A stretch of 64,000 nucleotides of DNA from Betaproteobacteria bacterium Ga0077540 (GCA_001464125.1 LNEP01000012.1:1-64000), one strand, 5' to 3'; counted from the stretch's first letter, positions 1-8,853 are shown. Made by a program: numbers and translations. Notes: generated by a model from the letters alone, not told the origin.

Positions 1-33
1 AATTTGTTGCTCTGTATATCTGCTCTTCTTCAT
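1..33 (-). CDS. IS3-family transposase OrfA, N-terminal fragment
   Basis: Eleven codons are visible, reading MKKSRYTEQQI, which is the typical opening of IS3-family OrfA helix-turn-helix proteins. An AGGAG ribosome binding site lies 6 bases before the ATG. The frame is open to the window edge, so only the start can be described. OrfA is the DNA-binding part of the OrfA-OrfB frameshift transposase in this family. The identification rests on a short N-terminus plus its position near an IS-like terminus. Confidence 0.6.
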   Translation of the reverse strand, partial: MKKSRYTEQQI

Positions 34-98
34 TTCGCCACTCCTAAAAGTGGACTTTATTTCAATTTAGATTGGTAGCGCAAGTGGGGAGCAGGTCA
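1..98 (-). mobile_element. Terminal part of an IS3-family insertion sequence
   Basis: The minus strand from about position 98 reads TGACCTGCTCCCC, a terminus beginning with TG as IS3-family ends do, then a 65-base leader and the start of a transposase reading frame that runs off the window. The interrupted gene is the GGDEF-EAL gene that ends here: its native reading stops at about position 99 and its last eleven codons and stop lie inside this segment. The other end and any target duplication are outside the window, so the boundary at 98 is inferred. Confidence 0.65.
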
Positions 99-1990
99 GT
101 GTTAGTCACAACTTCAGAGGGTGCGAGCAATAAACCCTCAGTTATTTCAAAACATACAACGCTTGGAGATATTTTTTTAGTGTCAATTTCCTGTAGGAAA
201 TCTACAAAGTTTTGGGGCTGAGTAAACTGAATGGGGGAAATATTAATAGCCACATTAAAATTAGCCCCAAAGTGTTGATGCAGTACTCTTAAATCAAAAA
301 TTGCTTGTTTAAGTATCCACTTTCCAAGCGAATGAATTAATCCACTTTCCTCGGCGATACCAATAAATTGATCAGGATTAATCAGACCTCTATCTGGGTG
401 ATTCCAGCGGATTAAGGCTTCTGCCTTAACAATATTTAAGGTGTTTAGGTCAACTATGGGCTGATAAACAAGTTCGAACTCATCTCTAGTCAGAGCTAAT
501 CGTAAATCATTAGCGATACTTACTTTTTCATTCACTTTGGATTGTATTTCCTTAGTGAAATAAACATATCTGTCCCTTCCCAACTTTTTGGCTTGATACA
601 TTGCTTGATCTGCGTAACTTAAAAGCTCCTCATATGAATCTGTGTCTTTAGGGAATAAAGACACGCCGATACTCGCAGAAATGTAATATTCATGATCATT
701 TATTTTAAATGGCCGTCTCATTTCATCAAGAATGGTTTGACATAGGCCGTTTAGAAATAAAACATCTTTCATTTTGGGAACAATAATAACGAATTCATCA
801 CCCCCAATTCGTGCTGTAAAGTCATTATCATCAACGCAATTGCTTATTCTTTTTGAAGCCTGATTTAGAAGTTGATCACCTACAGAATGTCCAGAAACGT
901 CGTTTACATATTTAAACTCATCTAAATCAATGAACAAAACAGCAAAGACACTATCATTCTGCTTTGTGTCCAAAATCACTTCTTTGACCTTACGCTCAAA
1001 AAAATTTCTATTGGGAAGATTTGTTTGACGATCGTAATTTGCTTGATTCCATATTTTTTTTTGATTTTCTAATGCTTCTGATTTTGATTTTTTTCGAATA
1101 GAGAAAAGTTTTACTGCCAATCCTAAAAAAGCTAAAAGAAGAAATGCCAGTAATACTTTAATCAAGCTGTTGATAGGTGAAACAGGTGTTTTCCAATAAT
1201 CTAGAATTTTTGGATTATTGGAACCAATTTTTGCTAATGATTTATTAATAATTGAGAGAAGTATGACTTGATCAGACCTGACGGCCATACTGACCATAGA
1301 CTCAAATCGCGTTGTGGAAGATTTTTTTGCATAAGCCAAACGATGAAATTCAACGTGGTAATCAACCACCCATTCATTGCCAATATAGGCATCGATAGTA
1401 TTGTTTTTTAAAAACTCAAATGCTTCATCAGCTATGTCCACATATGTCAATTCCATGCTTGGATATATTTTTTGAAGTTCGTTGCCTAAAGGTGCATTTT
1501 TGTACACAGCAACTTTAGAGGAATTCAAATCATCAAGAGTGACAGTTCTGTATTCGGATTTTGCATTTTTATTAATATAAATTGCATACGGAATACGAAG
1601 ATGAGGCTGGGATGTCTTGGTGAAATTATTCAGATTTGTACTCCCAACGATACCAGTTACTAACTGGACCTCAGTTGGGTCAAAAACTTGGCTATATTCA
1701 ACAATTTTGAATTTAAGACCGGTGAGTGCGGAAATCTGAGTTAGATAGTCGACTGAAATACCTCGACTCGGCTCGCTCTCTATCTTATATTCAATTGGCA
1801 TCCATCCAGATTTCACAGCCGCTGACACAGTTTTGTTTTTCTGGATCCACTCAATTTCCTCGCGACTTAAAAAGTCATGATTAGTTGATGGAATAACCCT
1901 TGCATATCCAATTCTGGAAAATTGAGTAATCAATATGAAAACTGACATACTCAAGAGCGATAAGTGAATTATTTTGGATAATTTAGCCAT
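62..1990 (-). pseudogene. SBP_bac_3-GGDEF-EAL c-di-GMP protein, EAL domain cut by an IS
   Basis: The product has an N-terminal signal/anchor, a periplasmic solute-binding (SBP_bac_3-like) domain at about residues 45-270, a membrane helix near 275-297 and a GGDEF domain with an intact ARIGGDEF motif near residue 396. The inhibitory RxxD site is not conserved (DDND). An EAL domain begins at about residue 505 (ELVYQPIV, EALIRW) but ends after EITEGLLL. The DDFGTGYSS motif and the later metal and catalytic residues are absent. The last eleven residues are encoded by IS3-like sequence. It was presumably a bifunctional cyclase/phosphodiesterase with a periplasmic sensor. The remnant could still make c-di-GMP but cannot hydrolyse it. 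It lies in an AT-rich run of three GGDEF genes on one strand. Confidence 0.85.
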
Positions 1991-2044
1991 ACATTAAAAT
2001 TAGTATCATTTTTCAATTTGCAATCTAAGTTAACAACTAGAAAT

Positions 2045-3493
2045 TCAAATTGAATTTATTGAGTATCTGTTTCGCCCTAATTTTTTTGAGTTGTACATTT
2101 CTATATCGGCTTTTTTGATAAGATCTAAACAGCTTGTGGAATCTTTCGGAAAGATTGCAATCCCTATACTCGCTGTAACTGTAGCGAAATCACCCTCTAA
2201 ATCGAATGGTAAATCAATTGTCTTAATAATTTTTTGTGCAATTTGCTCAACATCAGTAGCCGCATTTATATCAGCGACAATGATTGCAAATTCATCGCCT
2301 CCTAAACGAGCTACCGTATCGTTAGATCTGAGACAATCTTGCAAACGTCTCGCTACTAGCTCTAATAATTGATCACCTTTTTGATGGCCAAAAATGTCGT
2401 TAACTTCTTTAAAGTGGTCTAAATCAACAATTAGAACTCCAAAAGAAGTATTGCTCCTCTGGGAGTTCTTGAGCTGTTGATCCAATCTATCAAAAAAAAG
2501 ACTTCTGTTGGGCAGGCCTGTTATGGTGTCAAAATGCGCTAACTTTATTATGTTTGCTTCAATTTTTTTTCGCTCACTAATATCTGTATAAGTACCAACT
2601 ACTCTTACAGGCTCTCCATTTTCGTCACGCTCAACCACCGAACCTCTGACTTGAACCCATTTCCAGTTTCCACTCGAATCAAGTTTTCGATGCTCATTCT
2701 CAAATCCTTTTGAATCTCCTTTAAGCGCGGATGCTCTAGCTGCAACAAGGCAAGGCAAATCACTGGGATGTATTAATTTAATCCATTCATTCATATCGGC
2801 AGAGATTTGCTCATCTGAATACCCGAGCATCTGTTTGCATTTATTTGATAGATAAATTTTATTGGTTTTGACGTTTAGATCCCAAACTCCTAGTTCAGAT
2901 CCTTCGATTGCGAAACTCCACCTTTCTTCAGACTCATGAAGAAAGTTTGTACTTTTCTTAAGTTGGTCGTACAACTCGCTAATTTTTTGCTTGCTTATGT
3001 GAAGCGCAATTTCACTTTCCACGACTCCGGCTAACTCTTTAAGCGTGTTAATTTTTTTTGATGAAAATTTACGAGGTTTATAATCAAGAAGGCACAAGGT
3101 TCCAACCAAAATTCCATCAGGTGACTTTAATGGAATGCCTACATAAAATCTAATTCCATCTGGGGGTGCAACTAGTGGATGATTGACAGTCCTCTCATCT
3201 TTAAGCGTATTAGTTATCAAATAAACGCGATTCTCTCTAATTGCCGACGAGCACATTCCGTCCACACGTTCAATCTCATTAGAATCAGAACCAACGATTG
3301 ATTTTGACCATATTCTGTATTCATCAACAAATGAAACTGCCGCAATTGGAACTTCAAAAAGGGATGAGCAAAGCTTGGTAATTCTGTCGAAAGCTGGATG
3401 TGAAGGGGTATCTAGAATATTTAATTCATAAAGGGACGACAACCGAGATTGTTCGGTTGATTTGACGATATCTTGTCCAATTATGGTAGACAT
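2045..3493 (-). CDS. GAF-PAS-GGDEF diguanylate cyclase
   Basis: This 482-residue protein has no membrane segment. A GAF domain occupies about residues 25-165, a PAS/PAC domain about 190-310, and a GGDEF domain the C-terminus with RLGGDEF near residue 399. The inhibitory I-site RSND lies five residues before it, so product feedback is likely. The family converts two GTP into c-di-GMP. Here sensing would be cytosolic through GAF and PAS ligands. It lies about 55 bp upstream, in transcription order, of the truncated GGDEF-EAL gene and could be cotranscribed with it. The signal is not predictable from sequence. Confidence 0.9.
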   Translation of the reverse strand: MSTIIGQDIVKSTEQSRLSSLYELNILDTPSHPAFDRITKLCSSLFEVPIAAVSFVDEYRIWSKSIVGSDSNEIERVDGMCSSAIRENRVYLITNTLKDERTVNHPLVAPPDGIRFYVGIPLKSPDGILVGTLCLLDYKPRKFSSKKINTLKELAGVVESEIALHISKQKISELYDQLKKSTNFLHESEERWSFAIEGSELGVWDLNVKTNKIYLSNKCKQMLGYSDEQISADMNEWIKLIHPSDLPCLVAARASALKGDSKGFENEHRKLDSSGNWKWVQVRGSVVERDENGEPVRVVGTYTDISERKKIEANIIKLAHFDTITGLPNRSLFFDRLDQQLKNSQRSNTSFGVLIVDLDHFKEVNDIFGHQKGDQLLELVARRLQDCLRSNDTVARLGGDEFAIIVADINAATDVEQIAQKIIKTIDLPFDLEGDFATVTASIGIAIFPKDSTSCLDLIKKADIEMYNSKKLGRNRYSINSI

Positions 3494-4097
3494 GGTGAAC
3501 GCTTGTTATTTTAAATAGGCATTAATCTTTTAAACATTAGTCGTAAAAGTTTTAATCAAAATGATAGGTAAAAAATAAACAAAATTATTAACGTGTTAAC
3601 TAATATATACCTCATAAATCAAGTTGCATAGCTTAAGGTGATTTAAACAATATAAATAGTTTTTCAGATTCACCCTTCCCAAACGTGAATTGCCTCAAGC
3701 ATTCTTTGAATCATTGATTTGTTCAGCTAGACTCACTCATAAACATGAGTATACTTATACTGGTGACAACAAACACTTGTTAAACATTTACCTTAATTTA
3801 AGCTTGAATGATTTTTATGAATATACATAAGCGTTTGTTGCTAAAAAAATTGTATTAACTGTGACTATCCATACCTAAAAAGATAAGCTCGCTTATCAAA
3901 GGTGCTTAATCTTGTATATTTGTATGCTTAGAAAAATAGATAATATGATTTGTTAAAATGCTATGACTAAGCACTGATTTTTCTAGATACTATTTACTTC
4001 CCAAAGCAGCTCGAGTAAAACAAAGTAGGTATCACGAATACCATAGCCTCAATTAATTAGATTGGCTCGCATCTTCAAATTATGTTAATTTCTGCCT
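3494..4097. other. AT-rich intergenic stretch
   Basis: No convincing gene was seen in these 604 bases. The stretch contains an imperfect inverted repeat, 3766-3778 (ACAACAAACACTT) against 3829-3841 (AAGCGTTTGTTGC), matching at 11 of 13 positions. A small CTCAT/ATGAG hairpin lies near 3738-3751. It should include the promoter of the GAF-PAS-GGDEF gene on the minus strand. No clear promoter hexamers could be assigned. Confidence 0.5.
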
Positions 4098-4208
4098 ATG
4101 AAAAAAATTACATCTTTACTATTGATATTAAGTGCTTTTGCTCTTTCTAGTTGCCATCATTGGGGGTATCACTGCCCACCTGGTCAAGCCAAAAAAGGGA
4201 ACTGTTAA
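4098..4208 (+). CDS. Very small predicted lipoprotein (36 aa)
   Basis: A 36-codon frame starts with MKK, has a hydrophobic stretch and then a lipobox LSSC at residues 16-19. The mature peptide would be only 18 residues, rich in Cys, His and Gly, and ends CPPGQAKKGNC. Three cysteines are present, one of them the lipidation site. No strong Shine-Dalgarno sequence is obvious before the ATG. The match to signal peptidase II rules makes a real gene likely despite its size. Function is unknown: a metal-binding or entericidin-like envelope peptide is possible but unproven. It is the only plus-strand gene in the first 6 kb. Confidence 0.6.
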   Translation: MKKITSLLLILSAFALSSCHHWGYHCPPGQAKKGNC

Positions 4209-4321
4209 TCTCTTTTTTGCTAGTTACTACAGTGGGTTAGAGTGCTGGACAGAGTTTTTTTAATCCCACACACTACAAAATTGTAGCTAGAGTATAGATA
4301 ATAGCGAAGATAGCGGTGCCT

Positions 4322-5752
4322 CTAATTTTGTGTTACCTCGTATACCTTAAATCGCCCACGACCTTCGCCTTTTGCTAAATAAAGGGCTTCGTCTGCATGC
4401 TTTAATAGATTTTTGATATTGATTCTTTCTTTAATGATGGAGGTGGTCAAGCCAATACTTAGACTTAATTTTACGGGTATCCCAAGTATTGATTGTGTCT
4501 CTTTGAAAGCATCCATAATCTTTGTAGCTATCTTCTGAGCATCATTCGGAGATTTAAGATGGTTTAATACTAATACAAATTCATCACCACCCATACGACT
4601 CAAAGTGTCAGTTCCACGAATCTTGGATTGAATGATTTCTGCCACTCTTACTAAAGCGGCATCACCAAAGGCATGCCCACGCGTATCATTAATACTCTTA
4701 AAGCAATCCAAATCAATAAGCATGACTGCCATCAACTCATGATTCCTCTCAGCATCGATGGAAGCTTTGAGCAATACTTTATCCAAATACCTACGATTTG
4801 GTAAATTTGTAAGGCTGTCAATCAACGCCTCTTTAGTAAGGCTGTTACGCTCATGAAGATAATAATAAACACCTGCTGCCGTAATGATTGATAGCACTAT
4901 TGAGAGAGCATCCAAAACATAAAAATATAATGGTTTTTGAATATCACGTTTTTCAATTACCCACTCCCATTTACCATTTGGAAGGTTGCTTTCAATTAAT
5001 ATTGCCCTTTTATGTTTAAATAAATTAGGATCTCCAAAAAATACTTTTCCGTCCTGTGTACGGATAGCAAACTCGTAATCGCTATTCCGATTGCGCTGAA
5101 AAGCCTCTTCAAGGAAAGGTTGGGTATTAATAACAGTAGAGAGCATTCCCCAATATTGATTTTTGATAAACACTGGGTAACGATAGATGATGCCGCTGCC
5201 GCCTTGAATGAGATCTAAGGGGCCATCCAATATGCCTTGACGAGTTTTGACTGCCATTTTGATTTTTGGCCATTGAGCTTGGAGACTATGGAGGTCAACA
5301 CCAATTACACGCTCATTACCTGCGACAGGATAAACATATTTGAAACGATAGCCGACAGCAACACCAAGATTACGGACATGTTTGGCTCTACTCCAAAGGT
5401 CTTCCAAAATCGCATTTATCTTAATCGGATCTAGCTCATCCTTGTAAACGGATAAGTAACTTGCTAAGCCGTTTGAGATGAAAAGTAGTGAATTTAACTC
5501 ACGATCAACAGATGACCTTAATAGCTCACCATAATTTTCGGCATCCTCTTTTTCCTCGACAAGATAGTTGTCTTTTTCGAACTTGGTAAGTGTATGCAAA
5601 ACACAAAACACTACAAACCAGACTAGGATTGCAATAGCAATGCTAATTATCTTACTTTTAAAAGTGTTCGAAGATTGATGCATGTTTATGGTATCTAGTT
5701 TAATTTTTGAACTGTTTTCTTGAATGATTTCATAATGAATGCGCCCACTCAC
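4322..5752 (-). CDS. CHASE-GGDEF diguanylate cyclase
   Basis: This 476-residue membrane protein has a first transmembrane helix near residues 35-55, a periplasmic CHASE domain (about 75-240, with the GVDLHSLQAQW segment typical of the family), a second helix near 280-298 and a GGDEF domain with RMGGDEF near residue 390. An RGTD inhibitory site sits five residues before it. It should make c-di-GMP in response to an extracytoplasmic ligand. It forms a same-strand group with the two preceding GGDEF genes but is separated from them by about 830 bp, so it is probably a separate unit. Confidence 0.9.
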   Translation of the reverse strand: MSGRIHYEIIQENSSKIKLDTINMHQSSNTFKSKIISIAIAILVWFVVFCVLHTLTKFEKDNYLVEEKEDAENYGELLRSSVDRELNSLLFISNGLASYLSVYKDELDPIKINAILEDLWSRAKHVRNLGVAVGYRFKYVYPVAGNERVIGVDLHSLQAQWPKIKMAVKTRQGILDGPLDLIQGGSGIIYRYPVFIKNQYWGMLSTVINTQPFLEEAFQRNRNSDYEFAIRTQDGKVFFGDPNLFKHKRAILIESNLPNGKWEWVIEKRDIQKPLYFYVLDALSIVLSIITAAGVYYYLHERNSLTKEALIDSLTNLPNRRYLDKVLLKASIDAERNHELMAVMLIDLDCFKSINDTRGHAFGDAALVRVAEIIQSKIRGTDTLSRMGGDEFVLVLNHLKSPNDAQKIATKIMDAFKETQSILGIPVKLSLSIGLTTSIIKERINIKNLLKHADEALYLAKGEGRGRFKVYEVTQN

Positions 5753-5840
5753 CCTACAATAATCATAGCAAGATAGTAATTACTTTAAATTGCAGAAAAG
5801 AACTATTAAGTTTCTTTAGTTTTGAAATTGACTAGGGAGG

Positions 5841-5868
5841 CAGTACAGCTAGTGAATTAGCTGTACTG
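5841..5868. repeat. 11-bp inverted repeat beside the recombinase gene
   Basis: CAGTACAGCTA and TAGCTGTACTG form a perfect 11-bp stem with a 6-base loop, a few bases beyond the stop codon of the tyrosine recombinase. No T-run follows on the minus strand. It may be an inefficient terminator or a recombinase-related site; the sequence does not decide. Confidence 0.5.
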
Positions 5869-5875
5869 TTTAAAG

Positions 5876-6499
5876 TCATACCTCAGTTTGCTCAGCCAGA
5901 TCCAGCGCATCATCTACTTCAATGCCAAGGTAGCGAACAGTGCTATCCAACTTGGTATGGCCAAGTAGTAATTGAATGGCTCTTAGATTCTTTGTTCGCT
6001 TGTATATAAGCGTTGCTTTCGTTCGCCTCATGGTGTGTGTACCATAATTTGCCGTATCCAACCCAATTTCATCAATCCATCCGTTTACTATGCGAGCATA
6101 TTGTCTGGTTGATATGTGTGGACAGTCATGTACTCTACTTGGAAATAGATAATCATCTGATTTAATACCTGCAAACTGAATCCATTCGCAAATTGATTTA
6201 CGCGTAGACTCCATAATTTCAAAGTGAACGGGCTTACCAGTCTTTTGCTGCAGGATGATGGCGCGACTAGTAATTTGATTACCATGTGAGATATCTCTGA
6301 GCCTTAGCTTAACTAGATCACATGCGCGAAGTTTACTATCAATAGCTAGATTAAATAATGCTAACTCTCGAATACGATGTGATAACTCTAAGCGAATGCG
6401 TATTGACCATATTTCTTTCAGCTTGAGTGGAGCCTTTTGTCCAACAAGTTTGTCCTTGTTCCAAGGCTCACGATGCTGTGCTTTGGTATAGATTTCCAT
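5876..6499 (-). CDS. Short tyrosine recombinase/integrase (FimB size class)
   Basis: The start is placed at the second ATG because AGGAG lies 9 bases upstream of it but directly abuts the first one (6508). The 207-residue protein carries all the tyrosine recombinase catalytic residues: Arg58 (LRAC), Lys86 (QKTGK), His155-x-x-Arg158 (THTMRR), His181 (LLGHTK) and Tyr190 (VRYLG). It lacks a large N-terminal arm domain, like stand-alone FimB/FimE-type inverting recombinases and some integron-like enzymes. It lies between the accessory GGDEF genes and the hup gene, so it may mark the edge of a former mobile region. Its target site is unknown. Confidence 0.85.
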   Translation of the reverse strand: MEIYTKAQHREPWNKDKLVGQKAPLKLKEIWSIRIRLELSHRIRELALFNLAIDSKLRACDLVKLRLRDISHGNQITSRAIILQQKTGKPVHFEIMESTRKSICEWIQFAGIKSDDYLFPSRVHDCPHISTRQYARIVNGWIDEIGLDTANYGTHTMRRTKATLIYKRTKNLRAIQLLLGHTKLDSTVRYLGIEVDDALDLAEQTEV

Positions 6500-6593
6500 G
6501 ACAATCATCTCCTAGAAAATAGGGACAACTAGCATGCGCTTATTATGAGTGTATTGCTACGAGTTATTTGAGTATAAGCAAAGGCGGGTGAAT

Positions 6594-6622
6594 TAGGGTC
6601 GCAAGTATTCCCTACGACCCTA
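6594..6622 (-). terminator. Hairpin downstream of hup
   Basis: TAGGGTCG and CGACCCTA (8 bp) flank a 13-base loop just beyond the HU stop codon. There is no U-tract, so termination would be weak or factor-aided. Confidence 0.4.
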
Positions 6623-6640
6623 TAAACAGTGTAATTGATA

Positions 6641-6913
6641 TTAGTTTATTGCGTCTTTAAGTGCTTTACCTGCTGCGAATGCCGGAGCGTTCCGAGCAGC
6701 TACTTTCAATTCTGCGCCTGTGCGAGGATTACGACCGGTGCGTGCAGCACGTTTGCTCACTTTGAAGGTACCAAAGCCAATCAATGTGACGGCTTCACCT
6801 TTTTTGAGTGAGGTTGTAATTGCAGATGTAGTCGCATCTATTACACGCCCTGCTTCAGCCTTGGTAATCCCTGCTTGAGTTGCAATAGCTGCAATTAATT
6901 CTGATTTATTCAT
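6641..6913 (-). CDS. hupB: DNA-binding protein HU (beta type)
   Basis: The 90-residue protein has the full HU fold: [11 protein letters not shown] at the start, the GFGTFKV segment and the beta-arm with GRNPRTG. HU is the small dimeric nucleoid protein that bends DNA without strict sequence preference. A Shine-Dalgarno sequence (AAGGAAAAT) precedes the ATG. It is monocistronic and faces away from the yegP-like gene. Whether it is the only HU in the genome cannot be told from the window. HU and IHF subunits are homologous, but the arm sequence and length fit HU. Confidence 0.95.
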   Translation of the reverse strand: MNKSELIAAIATQAGITKAEAGRVIDATTSAITTSLKKGEAVTLIGFGTFKVSKRAARTGRNPRTGAELKVAARNAPAFAAGKALKDAIN

Positions 6914-7192
6914 TTATTTTCCTTTTTGTTAATTAAAAATAACAAGCGAACCTTTACTTTGCTGATTATATGGCTGTGTGTCAATGAATTGTGCATGTGG
7001 ATAATGTTCTTTGGTTGCATGATGTTACGCTGTGACGACTTACACAAGAGTGGTTATTTGATTTGTCTATTTAAGTAAATAATTGCTCAGTGTGAAACAA
7101 GCTGATTGTAGTAGAATTTCTGTATGGTGAAGTGGTTGAGTCAATCACATCCTGAATGTTATCCAACTAATACAAATACTAAGGGGAATCAT

Positions 7193-7525
7193 ATGGCAGG
7201 TAAATTCGAGATATACACCGACAAAGCAGGTGAATTTAGATTTAGACTAAAAGCAGGCAATGGACAAACCATTCTAGCAAGCGAAGGATATTCTGCGAAA
7301 TCAGGTTGCACAAACGGCATTGCATCAGTTAAATCAAATGCCCCTGATGATGCTCGCTATGAGCGTAAAGAGACAGCGTCTGGTAAGTTTATGTTTAATC
7401 TTAAGGCAACGAATGGCCAAGTAATTGGCACCAGTGAGTCATATGAATCTGCATCTGCAAGAGATAACGGGATTGAGTCTGTGAAGAAGAATGCACCAGA
7501 TGCAGAGACTGTCGATTTAAACTAG
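7193..7525 (+). CDS. YegP family protein (DUF1508 tandem repeat)
   Basis: The start is ATG 7193, preceded by AAGGGG; an upstream in-frame ATG at 7124 gives a non-conserved extension. The 110-residue product has two tandem DUF1508 units. The first is KFEIYTDKAGEFRFRLKAGNGQ followed by SEGYSAKSGCTNGIASVKSNA. The second is KFMFNLKATNGQVIGTSESY followed by SARDNGIESVKKNA. The family is small, soluble and of unknown biochemical function; E. coli YegP is the best-known member. A strong terminator follows, so it is monocistronic. Confidence 0.85.
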   Translation: MAGKFEIYTDKAGEFRFRLKAGNGQTILASEGYSAKSGCTNGIASVKSNAPDDARYERKETASGKFMFNLKATNGQVIGTSESYESASARDNGIESVKKNAPDAETVDLN

Positions 7526-7543
7526 TTAGTAGTAATTAAAAAC

Positions 7544-7564
7544 AAGCCCGCCATAAGCGGGCTT
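7544..7564 (+). terminator. Rho-independent terminator of the yegP-like gene
   Basis: AAGCCCGC-CATAA-GCGGGCTT forms an 8-bp GC-rich stem about 20 bases after the stop codon, followed by a short T-containing tail. Confidence 0.8.
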
Positions 7565-7836
7565 TATTCATTCTAAATACTGTGATTTCAATTGAACTTA
7601 CAAAAGATAATTAGTCCGCTTTGGGGATATAGATGTCTTAAATAAATAACTCCAATTAAAATATATTCTATAAATAGATTATCTTTCACATGAATTTGCC
7701 TAAACATTATCACTTCCATAAAACTAATTAATTTTTGAAAATTATTTAGTTGTAAATATTTTCACTACTTTAATTACTATTTCACTACTTTAATTGTAAA
7801 GATCACTTGAATTACATTTCTGAAACTTTTTTCTTC
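7565..7836. other. AT-rich region upstream of rpoH, with a 20-bp-period direct repeat
   Basis: No gene was seen. TTTCACTACTTTAATT occurs twice at a 20-bp period, at 7760-7775 and 7780-7795, on one side of the CIRCE operator. Two helical turns between copies would place any bound factor on the same DNA face. Whether this is functional is unknown. Confidence 0.6.
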
Positions 7837-7861
7837 TAGCACTCTCAAACCTAGAGTGCTA
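7837..7861 (+). promoter_or_regulatory. CIRCE operator (HrcA site) upstream of rpoH
   Basis: TAGCACTC-N9-GAGTGCTA matches the inner CIRCE consensus (TTAGCACTC-N9-GAGTGCTAA) exactly in both arms with the canonical 9-base spacer. The outermost left T is C, while the right outer A is present. It lies about 33 bp before the rpoH start. CIRCE is bound by the repressor HrcA, which is not in this window. The site implies HrcA repression of the sigma-32 gene. Confidence 0.92.
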
Positions 7862-7894
7862 AAATTAATTATTGTTAATTAAAGGAGTTTTACT

Positions 7895-8755
7895 ATAAAC
7901 GCTTTAACGATACCAACCGTCACCTCTTTAGATAGCTTAGACCAATACCTGCGCGCAATTAAAGCTTTCCCGGTATTGACCGCAGAAGAAGAGTACGACT
8001 ATGCCACCCGTCTGAAAAAAGATGGTGACCTTGAGGCTGCACGTGCGCTTATCGTGTCCCATTTACGTTTAGTTGCTAGCATTGCACGTGGCTACGCTGG
8101 CTATGGCTTATCACAGTCGGATCTCATCCAAGAAGGCAACATCGGCTTAATGAAAGCGGTTAAACGCTTTGATCCTGATAGAGGCGTAAGACTTGTGTCC
8201 TTTGCAATGCATTGGATTAAAGCTGAAATGAATGAATTTATTGTGCGCAACTGGCGCTTGGTGAAAACTGCAACGACCAAAGCACAACGTAAATTATTTT
8301 TTAATTTACGTAGCATGAAGCAGAGTTTTGATACCTTGAATCCAGAGCAAATTAATCATATTGCAAAGGAGCTGAACGTTAAGCCTGAAGAAGTGATGGA
8401 GATGGAATACCGCTTGAACGGTCAGGAAATCTCATTGGATGCGCATTTAGATGACGATGGCGAAGAATCATTTAGCCCAATCGCTTACTTGGAAGATGAA
8501 AGCCCAGAACCAGCGCAACATCTGGAGAATGTACAGACTGAGCAACGTCAAGCTTCCGGCCTAAGCAAGGCTCTGATGAGTTTGGATGACCGCAGCAGAC
8601 GTGTGGTGGAAGCCCGTTGGTTAAACGAAAGTGCTAATGCAACCCTGCATGATTTGGCTGCTGAGTTTAATGTATCTGCTGAGCGCATTCGCCAAATTGA
8701 GCAAAAGGCCATGCAAAAAATTAAAACCATTATGACCGCAGAGCTTGAGCACTAA
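7895..8755 (+). CDS. rpoH: RNA polymerase heat-shock sigma factor sigma-32, apparent AUA start
   Basis: The protein has RpoH features: region 2 (HLRLVASIARGY, LIQEGNIGLMKAVKRFDPDRG, FAMHWIKAEMNEF), the RpoH box (around QRKLFFNLR) and region 4 (ERIRQIEQKAMQKIK). Homology extends upstream of the first TTG (7976) through LDQYLRAIKAFPVLTAEEE, which belongs to conserved region 1.2. In this frame a stop lies at 7880 and no ATG, GTG or TTG occurs before 7976. AGGAG at 7883-7887 is 7 bases from ATA (7895-7897), giving a 286-residue protein of normal RpoH length. AUA initiation is therefore the simplest reading. A CIRCE operator precedes it and a terminator follows. Confidence 0.9.
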   Translation: MNALTIPTVTSLDSLDQYLRAIKAFPVLTAEEEYDYATRLKKDGDLEAARALIVSHLRLVASIARGYAGYGLSQSDLIQEGNIGLMKAVKRFDPDRGVRLVSFAMHWIKAEMNEFIVRNWRLVKTATTKAQRKLFFNLRSMKQSFDTLNPEQINHIAKELNVKPEEVMEMEYRLNGQEISLDAHLDDDGEESFSPIAYLEDESPEPAQHLENVQTEQRQASGLSKALMSLDDRSRRVVEARWLNESANATLHDLAAEFNVSAERIRQIEQKAMQKIKTIMTAELEH

Positions 8756-8794
8756 TGGTTTTACAATCGTTGTATTGCTTTAAAAAATGTAAAT

Positions 8795-8824
8795 AAAAAA
8801 AGCCGCTTTTCAGCGGCTTTTTTT
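8795..8824. terminator. Bidirectional terminator between rpoH and the dynamin gene
   Basis: A perfect 13-bp stem (seven A, then GCCGCT, pairing with AGCGGC and seven T) with a TTTC loop lies between convergent genes. It has a T-run on each strand, so it should serve both. Confidence 0.92.
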
Positions 8825-8853
8825 ATTTAGTAAATCACTCAAGCGCAATTAAA

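Noticed and set aside
5237..5434. Plus-strand 65-codon frame inside the CHASE-GGDEF gene
   Set aside because: It is antisense to a well-conserved domain and shows no coding features of its own.
7760..7795. CRISPR or satellite repeat
   Set aside because: Only two copies of a 16-bp AT-rich unit are present; there are no spacers of constant length and no cas genes.
7976..8755. rpoH starting at TTG 7976
   Set aside because: It would remove 27 residues that match conserved sigma-32 region 1.2, and no ribosome binding site lies before this TTG.
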